Positions 1 to 12,140 of a stretch of DNA of 64,000 nucleotides are shown piece after piece. The position numbers were made by a program, and so were the translations under genes. This DNA comes from Nansenia antarctica (taxonomy: Eukaryota; Chordata; Actinopteri; Argentiniformes; Microstomatidae): the NCBI GenBank assembly GCA_963989245.1, contig OZ022341.1, positions 73,662,739 to 73,726,738 of the forward strand. The letters run 5' to 3'. Within the stretch, counting starts at the first letter, position 1. Every line of letters begins with the position of its first letter. The notes beneath the pieces were generated by a model that did no database searches, was not told where the DNA came from, and saw nothing but the letters and a program-made list of their open reading frames with translations.

Positions 1-1
1 C

Positions 2-2510
2 TCCTCCCTCTCTTCCCCCTTCTCCTCCACCTCCTCCCTCTCTTCCTGTGCCTCATCTGAGTCCTCAGCCAGGACCCCCCCCCTCCCTCCAGCCCCCCCG
101 CTGCCTGGCACTACCTCTCCTTCATCTCTGCCACTGGCCCTTTCTCATCCCTCCATCCCCTGCCCTCCTCCTCATCCCTCCATCCCCTGCCCTCCTCCTC
201 TCCCACGGCCGTCTCTACAATCATCCCCATCTGTCCCCTCTTACCTCCCCCCTCCCCTACCCCAACCATCTCTCCCCCCTCCCCCTCCCCTACCCCAACC
301 ATCTCTCCCCCCTCCCCCTCCCCTACCCCAACCATCTCTCCCCCCTCCCCCTCCCCTACCCCAACCATCTCCCCCCCCTCCCCCTCCCCTACCCCAACCA
401 TCTCTCCCCCGTCCCCCTCCCCTACCCCAACCATCTCTCCCCCCTCCCCTACCCCAACAATCCCACCTCCCTCCATCTCCCCTATGCCGACAACCTCTCC
501 CCCCTCTCTTCCTACTCCAACCCTCCCTCCCCTCTCCTCCCCGCCCTCCTCCACCCCCATATTCCTACGCAGTGCTGCAGTGCCGCTCTCCCCAGCTGTC
601 ACGTGTCTCACATGTCCATCTGCTGATGACAACGTCATCAACATGTTTCCCCCCATCTCCTCCTCCTGAACTCACACAGGACTCTCAAGGGCTGTCAATC
701 AATAGTTCATCATCCCCTCCTCCTCCTCCACCTCCTCCTCTGCCTCAGCCTTCTTACGGTCACTCCCCCCCTTCCCTTCCTCCCCTCTTGAACGGTCCCT
801 CTGGCAGGGGCCCAGGGAAGCTGCCTCGTCCCCTGGTCACGCCTCAGGCCCTGAAGAGAGTGCAGCTACGCTCCGTCAGTGGACAAGAAGAAGGGCTAGC
901 ACCCGGCGCTACATTAGCTAACGCACAGCAGAGACCAGAGAGCACTGTTGTTATGGTAACCGACTCTATGCAAGAGGAAGACGCAGATGCTACTCTAGCC
1001 GAGCCTGAGGAAGAGAAACAGAACACTGGTGTTCAATATGGAGATGCTATGGCTGTTAGCACTATGCTAACCAATGTCCATAAAACACATGAGATCTTTG
1101 CCTATGCTAGGCTAGCTGAGGCTACAGAGAAACAGGGAAACATAGACGCTTCACAATCAGGTGCTGTTTGTCCCAGAGTGGCTTCTGTATCTGCCACCAT
1201 CTTGACTGCATACAAGGTTACTGGAGAGGAGTGGGAAAACACACGTATTATACCACTCGAACGTATTATACCACTGGATATCAACCAATGGCAAAGCCAG
1301 GACAGCCTCCTCACCATTCCACCCGCGTCCAAACCTAGAATCCCGGAAAAACCTAGAAGTCCTGAGAAGCCTAAAGTAGCAGTGAAGTTGGCTATGTGCA
1401 GATGGACAGGTTCCTCTGCGGAGAGGAACACACCACAGCCAGAGCTGCAGAATGGTGTTCACGGGTCCTCCCAGGAGACAGCGCCCTGCCTCCCTGACGT
1501 CACAGTCCACAACAGCCCACCAGAGCCCTCTGTACCCCAAACACACCCCAAACACACACCCCCAGCATCCCCCTACAGACAGAAACCTCCCATCATCCAC
1601 AAGAAGCCCACGCTGTCCCTGATCATCCCCCCACCTTTGTTGAAGCCATGTCTGCCAGAGGCAGAGGCAGAGGCAGAGGCAGCATCCAGAGGCCTGGAGA
1701 GAGTGTGTGTGGCCGCAGGGAACCGTCTCACTGGGGTGGCGGACAGGGGGCGCAAGTCAAGGAACAGACAGGGGATGATGGAGGACATGCAAGAGGTAGA
1801 GGAGGGGGAAGAAGAAGAGGAGGAAGAGGAGAAGTATAGGGGGAGTTTGATGATGAGGTCATCGTTCGAGGAAGAGAGTGGTGACTCTGGGAGCTCCTGC
1901 TCCTCTACGATAGGTCAGAGCTCAGGGTCAGGTCATAGGTCAGATTCTCTGAGTAGCTCACTGTCTCTAGACAGCTTGACGGGGGCGCTGTTGCTCCCTG
2001 ATCTGCTAATTCAGACAGAGGACCCAAACCCGAACCCAGGGGAGGCTGGCCGGGCCAGCCGCTCTGGATACATCAGCTTCAGAGTCGATAATGGTGAGTT
2101 ACCATTATGTCCTGTAGACCCACACACTCCCTATGTGTCCTAACCCTAACCCTAACCCTATGTGTTTGATGATGTCATCTCCTGGTCAATGGTGGCAGTA
2201 GAAGCCATGGGGGGGAGGAAAAAGAGGAGAGAATAGAGAGAAAGATACAGAGAAAGAGAGGACAGAGAGGAGGAATGGAACAGGGTGTCAGGGTGAAGGG
2301 GAGGATGATGTACTATGTACTGTATGAACAGGTTCAGATACTGAGAAAGAGAGAGACATACAGAGAGAAAGAGAGAGAGAGAGAGATACAGAGGGAGAGA
2401 GAGAGATACAGAGAGATACAGAGAGAGACATACAGAGAGAGAGACATACAGAGGGAGAGAGAGAGAGATACAGAGGGAGAGAGATACAGAGGGAGAGACA
2501 CAGAGAGATA

Positions 2511-2547
<37 letters not shown>

Positions 2548-4660
2548 GAGAAGGAGAGCAAGAGCACATATCCACAGGGAGAGGATGAAGCATGTAAGAA
2601 TCTTCCAGCTGAAATTATCCTTTCCAGTTTTTTTGTGTTTTCCACACAAAGCTAACATTCTCTCTCTCTCCCTCTCTCTCTTTCTCTCTCTCTCTCTTTC
2701 TCTCTCCCTCCCTCTCCCTCTCTCTCTTCCTCCCTCTCTCTTTCTCTCTCTCTCAGATGAGGTCTTTGGCAGTTCCTCTGTGGAGGAGACGATGACCCCC
2801 GCGCAACCCCGTACCACTGAGGACTTGTTCGCTGCCATTCACAGGTAGGGTTAGGGTTAGGTAGACATTCACAGGTAGGGTTAGGGTTAGGTAGACATCC
2901 ACAGGTAGGATTAGGTAGACATTCACATTAGGCCTTTAGGTAGACATTCACATTAGGCCTTTAGGTAGACATTGGCGTGTGTATGAATAGAGGGTTAGAG
3001 GGTTAAAGTGTCTCATAAAGGACTCAGACCTGGTCTTCATCTCATCAGCTGGTCACATCTTGTCATCTGTCTGTCTGTCTGTACACTGTCCTTCACCCAC
3101 GCCCTGCTCCATACTGTTCCTCCTCCTCCTCTTCCTCTTCCTCTTCTTCTGACCCATTTGCTTCTCTCTCTCTGCCTTGTTTCCTCGTTTCTGACCTCTG
3201 ACCTCCGGCCTGTGCAGCAGTGCAGTGTGAGAAGCCGAGGCTTGAGCAGCACAGGTGGTGGTCTTGACCGGCAGGTAAACGGATATGATTGGTTGGTGGT
3301 GGATAGATGGATAGATGATTGGTGGGTGGTGGATAGATGGATAGATGATTGGTGGGTGGTGGATAGATGGATAGATGATTGGTGGGTGGTGGATAGATGG
3401 ATAGATGATTGGTGGGTGGTGGATAGATGGATAGATGATTGGTGGGTGGTGGATAGATGGATAGATGATTGGTGGGTGGTGGATAGATGGATAGATGATT
3501 GGTGGGTGGTGGATAGATGGGTGGATGATTGGTGGACTGTATGGTGTGTGCGTCTGGTACAGTAGTCCCTCTGTGTTTTCTCACCATGTAGATACTAGCT
3601 AGCTAGTTACTAGTTTGAATGGAGAGAATTTGGTGTTTGTAGTTGAGTGGTAACGGGACGCTGGGATCATCTCTGGGGTTGCCATGCCAACTGTCCTGTA
3701 CTGGCCGAGATGTCCTGTGTTTTGGGCTTGATCTGTTGTTTAGGTATCGGTCCCTCTGTGACTCCTCCTTGTTTATAGCTATAGATTACAGCTTGTTTGA
3801 CTGTAAGTTTCAAGATGGCAGCTGTTCTGATATTGTGGTGTGTTTTATCTTTAGCTGATTCTTGCCCATGTGTATCATGTGTCCAATCAAACATTCATGC
3901 CCTGCCTGCCTCCACAACCCCACACACTCATGTCTGGGAGAGGGTTAGAGGACGCTGGCTGTGGATACGTCTGGCTCTGTTTGTTCACTGGAATGGAGCT
4001 GATCTGTGATCTGGTCATGTGATCATTCTCTCTCTCCCTCTCAGGTCTAAGAGGAAGGTTCTGGGCCGCAGAGACACTGATGAGGAGAGATGTCCTTTTT
4101 CCCCCTCTTCCTCCTTCTCCACCCCCTCTCCCCTGGTGACTCCCACTGAGCTGAACCCCTCCGCTCCACAGCCTCCAGGGATCAGGGGTCCGAGGTCAAG
4201 CGGCGACAGCTTCAAAGCTCTGCTTCTGAAGAAAGGAAGTCGCTCTGATTCCACGGCGCGCATGTCTGCTGCCGAACGGCTCCGCAGAACCGCTCCCAAA
4301 CTACAGAGGGCGCCGCTCTCACAGAGCCAGGCGACGGCAGGAACCCCCCCCCACCCTGACCCAGACCCTAACCCTGACCCTGACCATAACCCTGACCCTA
4401 ACCCTGACCCTGGTCACAGAGGCAGCAGTGGGAGGGCCGAGCGGTGGGCTGACGGCTCCTCACCCTGGGGGGTATGGGGGGTACGTCCCCCCCGGTCACC
4501 CACCCCCCCCTGCTCTGCCAGTCGACGCTTCGCCGCCCGCTGTCGATTACCCAGCTGCCCCATGACAGCCATCTTTGAACGCGAGGTGGAGGGGGAGGGG
4601 GAGGGGGAGGGGGAGAGTGATCCAGAGGAGAGGGAGGGGTTGGCAGCAGTGACGGTTTGA
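2..4660 (+). CDS. NHS-family (Nance-Horan syndrome-like) actin regulator, 3' three exons, 5' partial
   Basis: Three exons join in phase: 2-2093 (open from the window edge, about 697 codons), 2757-2844 (88 nt) and 4045-4660 ending in TGA. Donors and acceptors are GT/AG (GTGAGT after 2093, CTCAG before 2757, GTAGGG after 2844, CTCAG before 4045). The large exon is Pro/Ser-rich with an acidic Glu run near 1795-1835 and a Ser-rich stretch after it. The conserved C-terminal block of the NHS/NHSL family is clear: TTEDLFAAIHRSKRKVLG spans the exon 2/3 junction, followed by FKALLLKKGSRSDS, a MSAAE motif and SPMTAI-like CPMTAIFERE near the C-terminus. NHS proteins bind the WAVE complex through an N-terminal domain that would lie upstream of this window and regulate lamellipodial actin. 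I cannot say which member (nhs, nhsl1, nhsl2 type) this is. The correct frame in the Pro-rich 5' part is the one continuous with the conserved region. Confidence 0.88.
240..465 (+). repeat. 33-bp minisatellite inside the NHS-family coding exon
   Basis: A unit built on CCCCAACCATCTCTCCCCC recurs every 33 bp (starts near 263, 296, 329, 362, 395, 428), then a 27-bp unit. Because 33 and 27 are multiples of three, the gene frame stays open and encodes an 11-residue repeat of the type LPQPSLPPPPP. Other frames are also open here but are not continuous with the conserved C-terminal region. Confidence 0.85.
2110..2756. repeat. Intron with telomere-like run, GA-rich and CT-rich low-complexity tracts
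   Basis: This is the intron between the last large and the 88-nt exon of the NHS-family gene. It starts with a short CCCTAA run (about 2142-2160), then a GAGAGATACA-type purine tract (about 2335-2560) ending in a G run, and closes with a CT-rich tract (about 2660-2755) that serves as a very long polypyrimidine tract in front of the acceptor at 2756. Confidence 0.8.
2836..2975. repeat. Short tandem copies of a GTAGACATTCACA unit
   Basis: Directly after the 88-nt exon, three to five degenerate copies of a 26-36 bp unit (CATTCACAGGTAGGGTTAGG and CATTCACATTAGGCCTTTAG types) follow one another. The first copy contains the exon's own donor site, so the array appears to have grown from the exon-intron border. 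Confidence 0.6.
3283..3535. repeat. 30-bp minisatellite (about 8 copies)
   Basis: The unit GGTGGATAGATGGATAGATG plus ATTGGTGGGT repeats with an exact 30-bp period in the last intron of the NHS-family gene. The rest of this intron (3540-4044) shows nothing else I can name. Confidence 0.9.
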
Positions 4661-5865
4661 TCACGCAGGATTTGTTGAACTCACCAAGGGAGGGGCAGAG
4701 CTAACCCTAACCCTAACCTAGCCTAGCCCTAACCTAGCCTAGCCCTAACCTAGCCTAGCCTAGCCTTGCCTAGTCTAGCCTAACCCTAACCCCCTCCCCA
4801 TCCCTTAGGGTTAGTTACTGACAAATGTACGTTCCTGTTGAACTGGGCTTCCTGTAACCTGATTGGTCTGAGCCGACATCTACAGTGACTGTTAATGAAG
4901 CTTTATTGATGATCAGAGGTCAATTTCTCGAGGAAGACAGCATTAGCCAATGAAAGGAAGACAGCATTAGCCAATGAGAGGAAGACAGCATTAGCCAATG
5001 AGAGGAAGACAGCAGCACAACAGCTTTTAGTAAAAAAAAAAAAAAAAAAAAACGTTTTTTCTTTTTTCACCAAAGAGACAAGAGTGCTGCAGACAGGTCT
5101 GCTGACTTCTGATTGGCTGACTGATAATAATAATAATAATAATAATAATATTTGATTATACTTTATCGTCTTTATTTTCTTTCTTTTCTTTATTCGTTCC
5201 ATTAGTTTTATTTGTTTTCATTTCAGGGTTTTTTTCTTTCCTTTTGTTTATATAAAGTAACTTTTGTCTCCTTTATATTATTGTATCTTTCATCACAATT
5301 TGTACATTTTATAATCCTTGTTATCCTTATAACAGATCCAGGTTCCTTATAACATATATATATATATATGTACATGATCTATCCATATCCTGGTTCTGTT
5401 ATGTTTCTGGGTGTGGGGTTGTTTGGTAGTCTATTTATTTGAGTACTGTTAGGACAGACCCTGAGGCTGGGGGAGGTAGAACACCAGGGGAGGCTGGGGG
5501 AGGTAGAACACCAGGGGAGGCTGGGGGAGGTAGAACACCAGGGGAGGCTGGGGGGGGGGGGGGTAGAACACCAGGGGAGGCTGGGGAAGGTAGAAAACCA
5601 GGGGAGGCTGGGGGAGGTAGAATACCAGGGGAGGCTGGGGGAGGTAGAACACCAGGGGAGGCTGGTAGAGGCTGGGGTAGGTAGGATTAGGGTAGTGATG
5701 CATGGAAAGGAATGAGGAATGGTGTGGTTGGATAGCATTCCTCATACAATGACCATGTCCTCCGATTTCTACCTCCACCAGCCTCCCCTCAGTGATAAGG
5801 GGTTCATATTACGGTTAGAGTCTGGGATACCCTTAGGGTTAGGGTTAGAGACTGGGATACCCTTA
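4661..5865. other. NHS-family gene 3' flank: telomere-like, simple and minisatellite repeats
   Basis: No gene is visible. The stretch holds CTAACCCTAA/CTAGCC degenerate telomere-like repeats (4699-4800), three 24-bp copies of AGGAAGACAGCATTAGCCAA-type units (4930-5013), an A run (5031-5052), (AAT)n near 5126-5150, (AT)n near 5356 and a 27-28 bp G-rich minisatellite (GGGGAGGCTGGGGGAGGTAG type, 5460-5690). The 3' UTR of the NHS-family gene must lie in here, but I see no clear polyadenylation site. Confidence 0.7.
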
Positions 5866-6342
5866 AGCCCAATTTATGCTTCTGCGTAAAATCGACTGCG
5901 TAGGCTACGGCGTAGCTTGCAAGGGTCTTGACGCACACCTCTCCAAAAATGTAACTAGGCGGCAGTGCCTACGCAACCGTAAGCACTGTGATTGGTCCGC
6001 TTGGTAGCGCAAAATTCCGACTTTCTCGTAGGCCAAAATGCGGAAGCCATGACAGAAATGTCATTTACTTTTTCTGTAATTACTTATTAATAAAGATTTG
6101 AAAAATTATGATAACCATCGTATTATCTTAGTTTAATGTCATTTCAATGCATCATAGAACTTTTATTTACAACAAGCATAACAAAAATGTTTTTTGATCG
6201 CTATTATGCCGCTATGAGTACACCGACCAACGCGACGCGGTCCGCGGTCCGCGTACCAACGCAGAACTATAAACTTGGAGAGCCCTCGCGTAAGCTACGG
6301 CGTAGCCGCGCGTAAATTCGATGCAGGAGTATAAATTGGGTT
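5866..6342. mobile_element. Harbinger-like non-autonomous DNA transposon (MITE)
   Basis: A 477-bp segment has ends AGCCCAATTTAT and, inverted, AACCCAATTTAT, with similarity continuing inward (CTGCGTA, GCTACGGCGTA). It is flanked on both sides by TTA (5863-5865 and 6343-6345), the 3-bp TWA target duplication typical of PIF/Harbinger elements. There is no transposase frame. Family assignment rests on target-site length and terminal inverted repeats only. Confidence 0.65.
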
Positions 6343-8672
6343 TTAGGGTAAAGATTAAATAAAGATTAGAGTTAACGTTAAGAGTTAGGGTGAGGTGAGC
6401 CATGGACCTTTAGGATATAAAGGACTAACGACTTAACAGATACAGGACAGTGGAGGTGGAGAAGAGGGATCTGAATGCATGTAGATAAGATGGAGGAAAC
6501 ATTACTGAGATTATTGAGGGTGTGTGATGCGGAAGAGCAAATACAGTGCAGAAATAGAGGGATGAGTGATTATCGACAGAAGGAAAGAGAGACTGAGAAA
6601 ACTGTAAGATTGTTGTACAAAGGAGAGATATAGAGAGATGGATAGAAGGAATGATGGAGTGAGGGGAAGAGAGAGAGAGAGGGTTAGGAGAGATAGATAG
6701 AGTAAGGGGAAGAGAGAGAGAGGGTTAGGAGAGATAGATAGAGTAAGGGGAAGAGAGAGAGAGAGGGTTAGGAGAGATAGATAGAGTAAGGGGTGAAGAA
6801 TGAATGTTGGCCCTGAGTCTATGAGTGTAATAAAATATGATACTATGAAATAGCCCTGTCTATGCTGTCTGACACACACACACACACACACTAACCCTAC
6901 CCTATCCCTAACCTAACATAACCCTAGCATAACCCTAATCTAGCTAACGCTAGCTAATCTAGCTAATGCTAGCTAATGTAGCTAATGCTAGCAAATCTAG
7001 CTCGGTTGTATGTTCGGTGTCATTTTGCTTAGTCATTATACATTAGCATAATCAGTTTCACTTCATCCCAAAGCAACAACAACTCAGTGAGCCACACATC
7101 ATGTCACTTGATCAGCACACTTTGGGAAATCGTTTGTAAGGTAATCATACAATATCGTGTTGTTAATTATTATTATTATTATAAACTATTATTATATATT
7201 ATTCTATATAACAACGTCGATCATCATGACGGGAGATGCGTTGCTCTGACGAATGATGCTGTTCTGGTGCCCCTCCGGACACAGCGCGCGGCAGCTGTAC
7301 AGTAAATGTTTATGTTAGGGCTAGGCACCGCTGGACTGGCCATACAATCAGGTGGGCCGTGCTAGTTTTGGGCCGGTCGGGCCGCCCCCCCCCCCCAAAA
7401 AAATAAAAAAAAATATATAGTGCGGCCGACCCCAAACTAGCGCGGCATCAACTAGCGCTGAATCAAGCGGCGGCCCCCGTTTATACTAACACATGGGCTG
7501 GCCCAATCACATGCTTAGGCCCTGCTGTCCATCGGCCCCCTCCCCCACTCTGATCCCTCGGCCGACAACCCAAGTGCAGTGTCATGTTCGTAGATAAGAT
7601 AGTGAAAGGGGGTGCCCAGAAAATTAGGGAGAAAAAAAGTAAGAAGCTAGCAGAGGATGCCTCAAAATGTGACAGATATGTTCTCTGGATCGACTGTGGG
7701 GGCTAGGCCTACTACAGATACAGCAGCCATGTCTCATCACTGTGGAGTACGTCAACAGTGAGTGAGTACACTGGTTCACACTTGCATTGGTATACTTGCT
7801 GTCCATGTCACTTACTCCGCTCTATAGTTTTTGATCAGATTACCAAAAACAAAAAAAACAGTTGCCAGTTTCGACTATATCAGGGGTGCTCATTGTTCAA
7901 TCTTTTTTGAACCAAGATCTTTTCAAGTAGCCAACCTGCTGAAATCCAGTTTCAACATCGCAAACGCACACATGCACAACACAGACACACACCGTTTCCA
8001 TCCTCCATAGTAAACTCACAACACACTTTCTTTTCACACTTTGTCACACAGGCACTTGACATCACATCACAAACCCTCCCTTTCTATCTCTCTCAAACAC
8101 TTTTGGTCCAGAACCAATGGCACGGACAGCGACATTAGGCCTATCTCAGCGATTGATTAACCAGCAGCACAGCAGTACTCAAACCATAACAAGCACAGAT
8201 TGCCCCCAGCCTCGCGAATCATATAAATCATATAAACCGCTCATACCAGGCTTGCTGGCGACTCTCCCTTTCTGGGTGTGAAGATCGGTGAGTGCTGGCT
8301 TCGGGCGGCATTTAGCCAGTAGTTGTGTTTTTCCAGTCCAGTCCAGTCTACGAAATCCCTTTAGGTCGCTGACAGTAATGTCCATATTCACAAAATCAAG
8401 CAAGTTATCCTTATTGATTATTATTATTTAGATCGTTTGAGCTAGCTGGCATAAGCTACTCTGCCGGGCGAGAGGTGAAATGTTAAGTGAACTTGAAAGT
8501 GATAAGAGCCAATCAGTAGCTCTTATCGGAATGAAAGAACTACTGATTGGCTGTAAGCATGCTTACCCTGGCCACATTAAACAGCGGGCTGAGGCATCTG
8601 AAAAAAATTAAAAAGACATTTTCACGCATTCGAATGTACGCGAGGGAAAGCAGAGAGAGAAGTGCTTATAAT
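6343..8672. other. Gene-free region with simple repeats and degenerate repeat fragments
   Basis: It contains three copies of a GA-rich unit with GGTTAGGAGAGATAGATAGA (about 6655-6800), a short CA run (6874-6890), GCTAGCTAAT-type repeats (6935-7000), an ATT run (7165-7180) and a C/A run (7384-7410). A piece starting CAGGGGTGCTCATTG at about 7883 looks like one end of a hAT-type element, but I found no matching second end. I see no supported coding exon. Confidence 0.55.
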
Positions 8673-9229
8673 CAGGGGTGCACATAACTGGTGCGCCAGT
8701 GCGCATGCGTCGCCAAAATGCATGCTGCGCGGCAAATCAGCCGCATGAAGGCGCTCTTGCGCACCAACAGCTCTTTTTTTTTTTTTTTTTTGTCGAAAAG
8801 TTGATTTCAGTGTTTACAGAACAGAGCAGTGCTTAAAGAGATGTCCGTTTATATCAGTGTGTTTAAAGAACAGACATTCAGTTAGTGCTTAAAGAGATGT
8901 CAGTTTATTTCAGTGTGTTTAAAGAACAGACATTCAGTTAGTGCTTAAAGAGATGTCAGTTGATTTCATTGTGTTTAAAGGAGTCGGACAGACTTTCATT
9001 CTTAAAGAGCAGTCATTTGATTTTGCATTTGTTTCTTTTGTTTTGCACACAATAATTTGGTCGTTCATCTTTATTTATGAATAAATGTCGTTTTGCTAAT
9101 AATATATCCATGTATCCCTTTTTTATCCATCCTGTGGGACGGGTCGTGACTCGCGAGCTCGGGGAGCACCAAGCAGCATCCCTAGGTGCTCCTCTGAGCA
9201 CTAGCCCCAAAAAGTTATGTGCACCCCTG
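8673..9229. mobile_element. hAT-type non-autonomous transposon, complete, 557 bp
   Basis: The ends are a perfect 17-bp inverted repeat, CAGGGGTGCACATAACT at 8673 and its complement ending at 9229. Both sides carry the 8-bp duplication CTTATAAT (8665-8672 and 9230-9237), as hAT transposases produce. The interior has three tandem copies of a roughly 60-bp unit (GTGCTTAAAGAGATGTC) at about 8830-8990 and no transposase frame. Confidence 0.92.
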
Positions 9230-9237
9230 CTTATAAT

Positions 9238-9913
9238 GTAACGCAATGCAAGCAGAGTAGGAAGTGCTTACTCCTGCAGGTGGCGCTAAAAATGCAACGT
9301 CAAAATGAATGACTCCTGCTGCCCTGGGACCTAAAATACGACTCTTTTAATGAAAACAAACAAACGGTTACATGCACTTTTATTTAAATATTTTCACGGT
9401 CCTTTTTAATTTTTTCGTTGGGTAAGCACTGCTTACTCTGCTTATATGGACGGCACGTCCTTGTGGCATATATATTCTTTGGTGGAAAGGCATTTTTTAA
9501 AGCCATTTTTAGTCACCACAAGTCTGTTCAAACCCAGGCAGCGAGACCAGCAGGAAAACACAACTAGATCTTCTATAATTCTAACTGGATAGTACTTCGT
9601 TTCCAGTCATAGTCAGCTAGATGACTTACTTAGCTAGCTTACTTTTACTTATCAAATGTACATTTTGTGATATAAACGCAGTGGAGACACTCTCAGCTGT
9701 CTTGCATCGCGCATAGCACAGAGCGTATTTGTCTAATTGAGTCAACTGGTATTGTGGTTATCACCAAGTTCTCCCATACAGTGCTGATGGACTAGTATAG
9801 ACCATTGCCGACATTTGTGAAAGGGGACAACACGGGAATAGCTTGGGATGTCATAGACATAGTTTGGGATTCCATGGAAATTATAGGGAGAAACAGGCTG
9901 TGTGAGAACGGGG
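9238..9913. other. Gene-free stretch
   Basis: I see no gene, RNA gene or clear repeat structure here. Confidence 0.5.
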
Positions 9914-10662
9914 CTATTCATAGCTTTCAGTCACGTGGTTTCTTCCCTAGCAACCACCAACCTGACGGGCAAAAAGTATCATAGCAACATCGCTCAACAT
10001 GGCTGCCTACTATTTAGACCACCTCACTCATGAAGAACTATCAAGATACACGACGGTGATAGGAGTGGAGGGTTGACACCATTCAAATAGTGTTGGATTC
10101 CCTGTCTTCTACTCTATCCGGACACGTTGGAATTATTTTCCTAACCCCCGGAGAATCAAAGTTATTGACCTGCAAAGGGTGCCTCCTTGACCGGCTTTTC
10201 CCGTGAATAACACCGGTTATGGAGGTGGTACAAACATAAGACTATTATTGCTAAATTCACCATCAGTATACGGTCATTTTGAGCCCTTAACCACCGCGCT
10301 GACACCCCGAGAAGATATACTTTTAATATGAAACTCGATCAACCGGGCGTTCACCGGCTGCTGGACGAAACTCCCAACTCCCGCTGTCAGCGAGGCGAGG
10401 GAATATTTATATCCGGGAATTCGCTCCTTGCTGTGTCCACGGTGATAGGAGTGGAGGATCGACTCCATTCAAATAGTGTTGGATTCCCTGTCTTCTACTC
10501 TATCCGGACACGTTGGAATTATTTTCCTAACCCACGGGAAATCAAAGTTATTAACCCGCAAAAAGTGTGTTTTGCCCGTGGGTTTTGCCCGCAAAAAGTG
10601 CCTTTTGCCCGTCAGGTGGGCGTTTCCACTATGCTGTGACGTCACATGAAAGCTATGAATAG
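9914..10662. mobile_element. Inverted-repeat element with an internally duplicated block
   Basis: The left end CTATTCATAGCTTTCA is matched by its complement TGAAAGCTATGAATAG ending at 10662. The interior carries two direct copies of a block of about 100 bp (GGTGATAGGAGTGGAGG through TATTTTCCTAACCC, near 10053-10150 and 10440-10535), and related CCCGCAAAAAGTG motifs near the right end. The flanks show no convincing target duplication, so the superfamily is unassigned. Confidence 0.6.
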
Positions 10663-10799
10663 ACGACTAACGACTCTCTCCCAGTCTGTGATGATAACTG
10701 CGTCGCTGCTTTCACACGTCACGCGCGGTATCAACCAATGAAAATGCGCAGGGGCGTGGACAACATGCAAGATACGCCCCCAGATATTTGCATACAGAT

Positions 10800-11150
10800 C
10801 TAATAAAGTGAACAAGAAAGAATAAATGTGGAAAAGAAAGAATGTATGTGGAAAAGAAAGAATGAATGTGGAAAAGAAAGAATGAATGTGGAAAAGAAAG
10901 AATGAAAGAATGAATGTGGAAAAGAAAGAATGAAAGAATGAATGTGGAAAAGAAAGAATGAAAGAATGAATGTGGAAAAGAAAGAATGAATGTGGAAATG
11001 AAAGAATGAAAGAATGAATGTGGAAAAGAAAGAATGAATGTGGAAAAGAAAGAATGAATGTGGAAAAGAAAGAATGAATGTGGAAAAGAATGTGGAAAAC
11101 AAGGAATGAAAGTGGAAAACAAAGAATGAATGCGTAAAAGAATAAATAAA
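10800..11150. repeat. AAAGAATGAATGTGG minisatellite
   Basis: Units of GTGGAAAAGAAAGAATGAAT with variable extra AAAGAATG segments repeat about 16 times. Long frames on the minus strand across this array are artefacts of the repeat. Confidence 0.9.
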
Positions 11151-12140
11151 TATAGAAATGTATTTCGTTATACTGTGTGTATTCATTCATTTATTTGTTC
11201 ATACATTCATTTATGTATCTATATATTTATTGTTAATTTTGACAGACTTGGTCCTCCATACACATCCACCACACTCCAGTATGCCCTTTAAACCTGCTCT
11301 TGCGCAGGGACCCAAATGAATGTGACAACTGGCGTTGGCTTTAAAATGATGTCGAATGTCACTATGTGTATTCCCTTCAGTCACCGACAGATGGCAGCAG
11401 AATCAATCCTATATCATGAAATGCATACTTTCATGGAGGAGAAGTGATGGAATGATGTTTATGAGTTAACATGGCTTTGTACTTTTGTCTACTTACTCAA
11501 AGTATACTTTTATTTCACGGTTCTTAAATGTGTGCGTTAGTATACTACTTGCAAAAAGATATAGTAGAATACTTTAAATTATATTTTAGTACTTACCAAA
11601 AGTACACTTTATTGTCATGAAATTTAACCTGTACTGTATTGTACTTAATACAAAAGCTAAACATGCAAAATCACAACACACACTCGCTAGTCAAGTCAAA
11701 ATATTGCAATGCAATGGATTGGGTGAGTAATCCCCACTGCTGCCTAGTTAACTAGAACACTACTTTACATTGTTAGCAGGCTCACAAAACAAGCTGTGTT
11801 AGTTGACTAGCGAGTGTGTCATTGATTTTCAACACTGAAATGTATTTAGATTTTTCAAAAAATTTCTTTTCTGAACATTAAATTGGCTGCTGACTTGTTA
11901 CCCCTTTTCCATTGTACTTTGTACTCTCAGTGACAGATAAACTGGATCTGAATCTGTCTGGCTCTGTTGCCTGGTTACACCAAGTAAAAGACTCAGATAA
12001 ACACAGATGTCGTCACGGTGCTTTATTGTCTCACAACATCGTCAATGTTTCACTCTGACAGGAGAGTCAGGTGACACTCAGATGGAGGGGGCGTGGCCTC
12101 TGTTTATAATGCTGACAACATGGGCTGTGTGATATAATAC
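11151..12140. other. Gene-free stretch; possible 3' end of the MHC class I transcript
   Basis: No gene is visible. On the minus strand an AATAAA hexamer occurs at about 12021-12026 (TTTATT on +), downstream of the MHC class I stop codon; it could end that transcript, in which case the inverted-repeat element at 12141-13438 lies within its 3' UTR. This is inference. Confidence 0.35.

Noticed and set aside
48..626. 192-codon plus-strand frame and a 181-codon minus-strand frame over the proline-rich start
   Set aside because: The frame continuous with the conserved NHS-family C-terminus is a different one and is open from position 2; these are shadows of the 33-bp repeat.
2158..2848. Several frames of up to 226 codons on both strands
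   Set aside because: They are produced by GA/CT low-complexity intron sequence.
3008..3587. Trp/Asp-rich repeat protein on + and its mirror on -
   Set aside because: It is the 30-bp minisatellite, intronic, open only because the period is a multiple of three.
10642..11190. Three Phe/Ser-rich minus-strand frames that could suggest membrane proteins
   Set aside because: They translate the AAAGAATGAATGTGG array; no start context, no domain.
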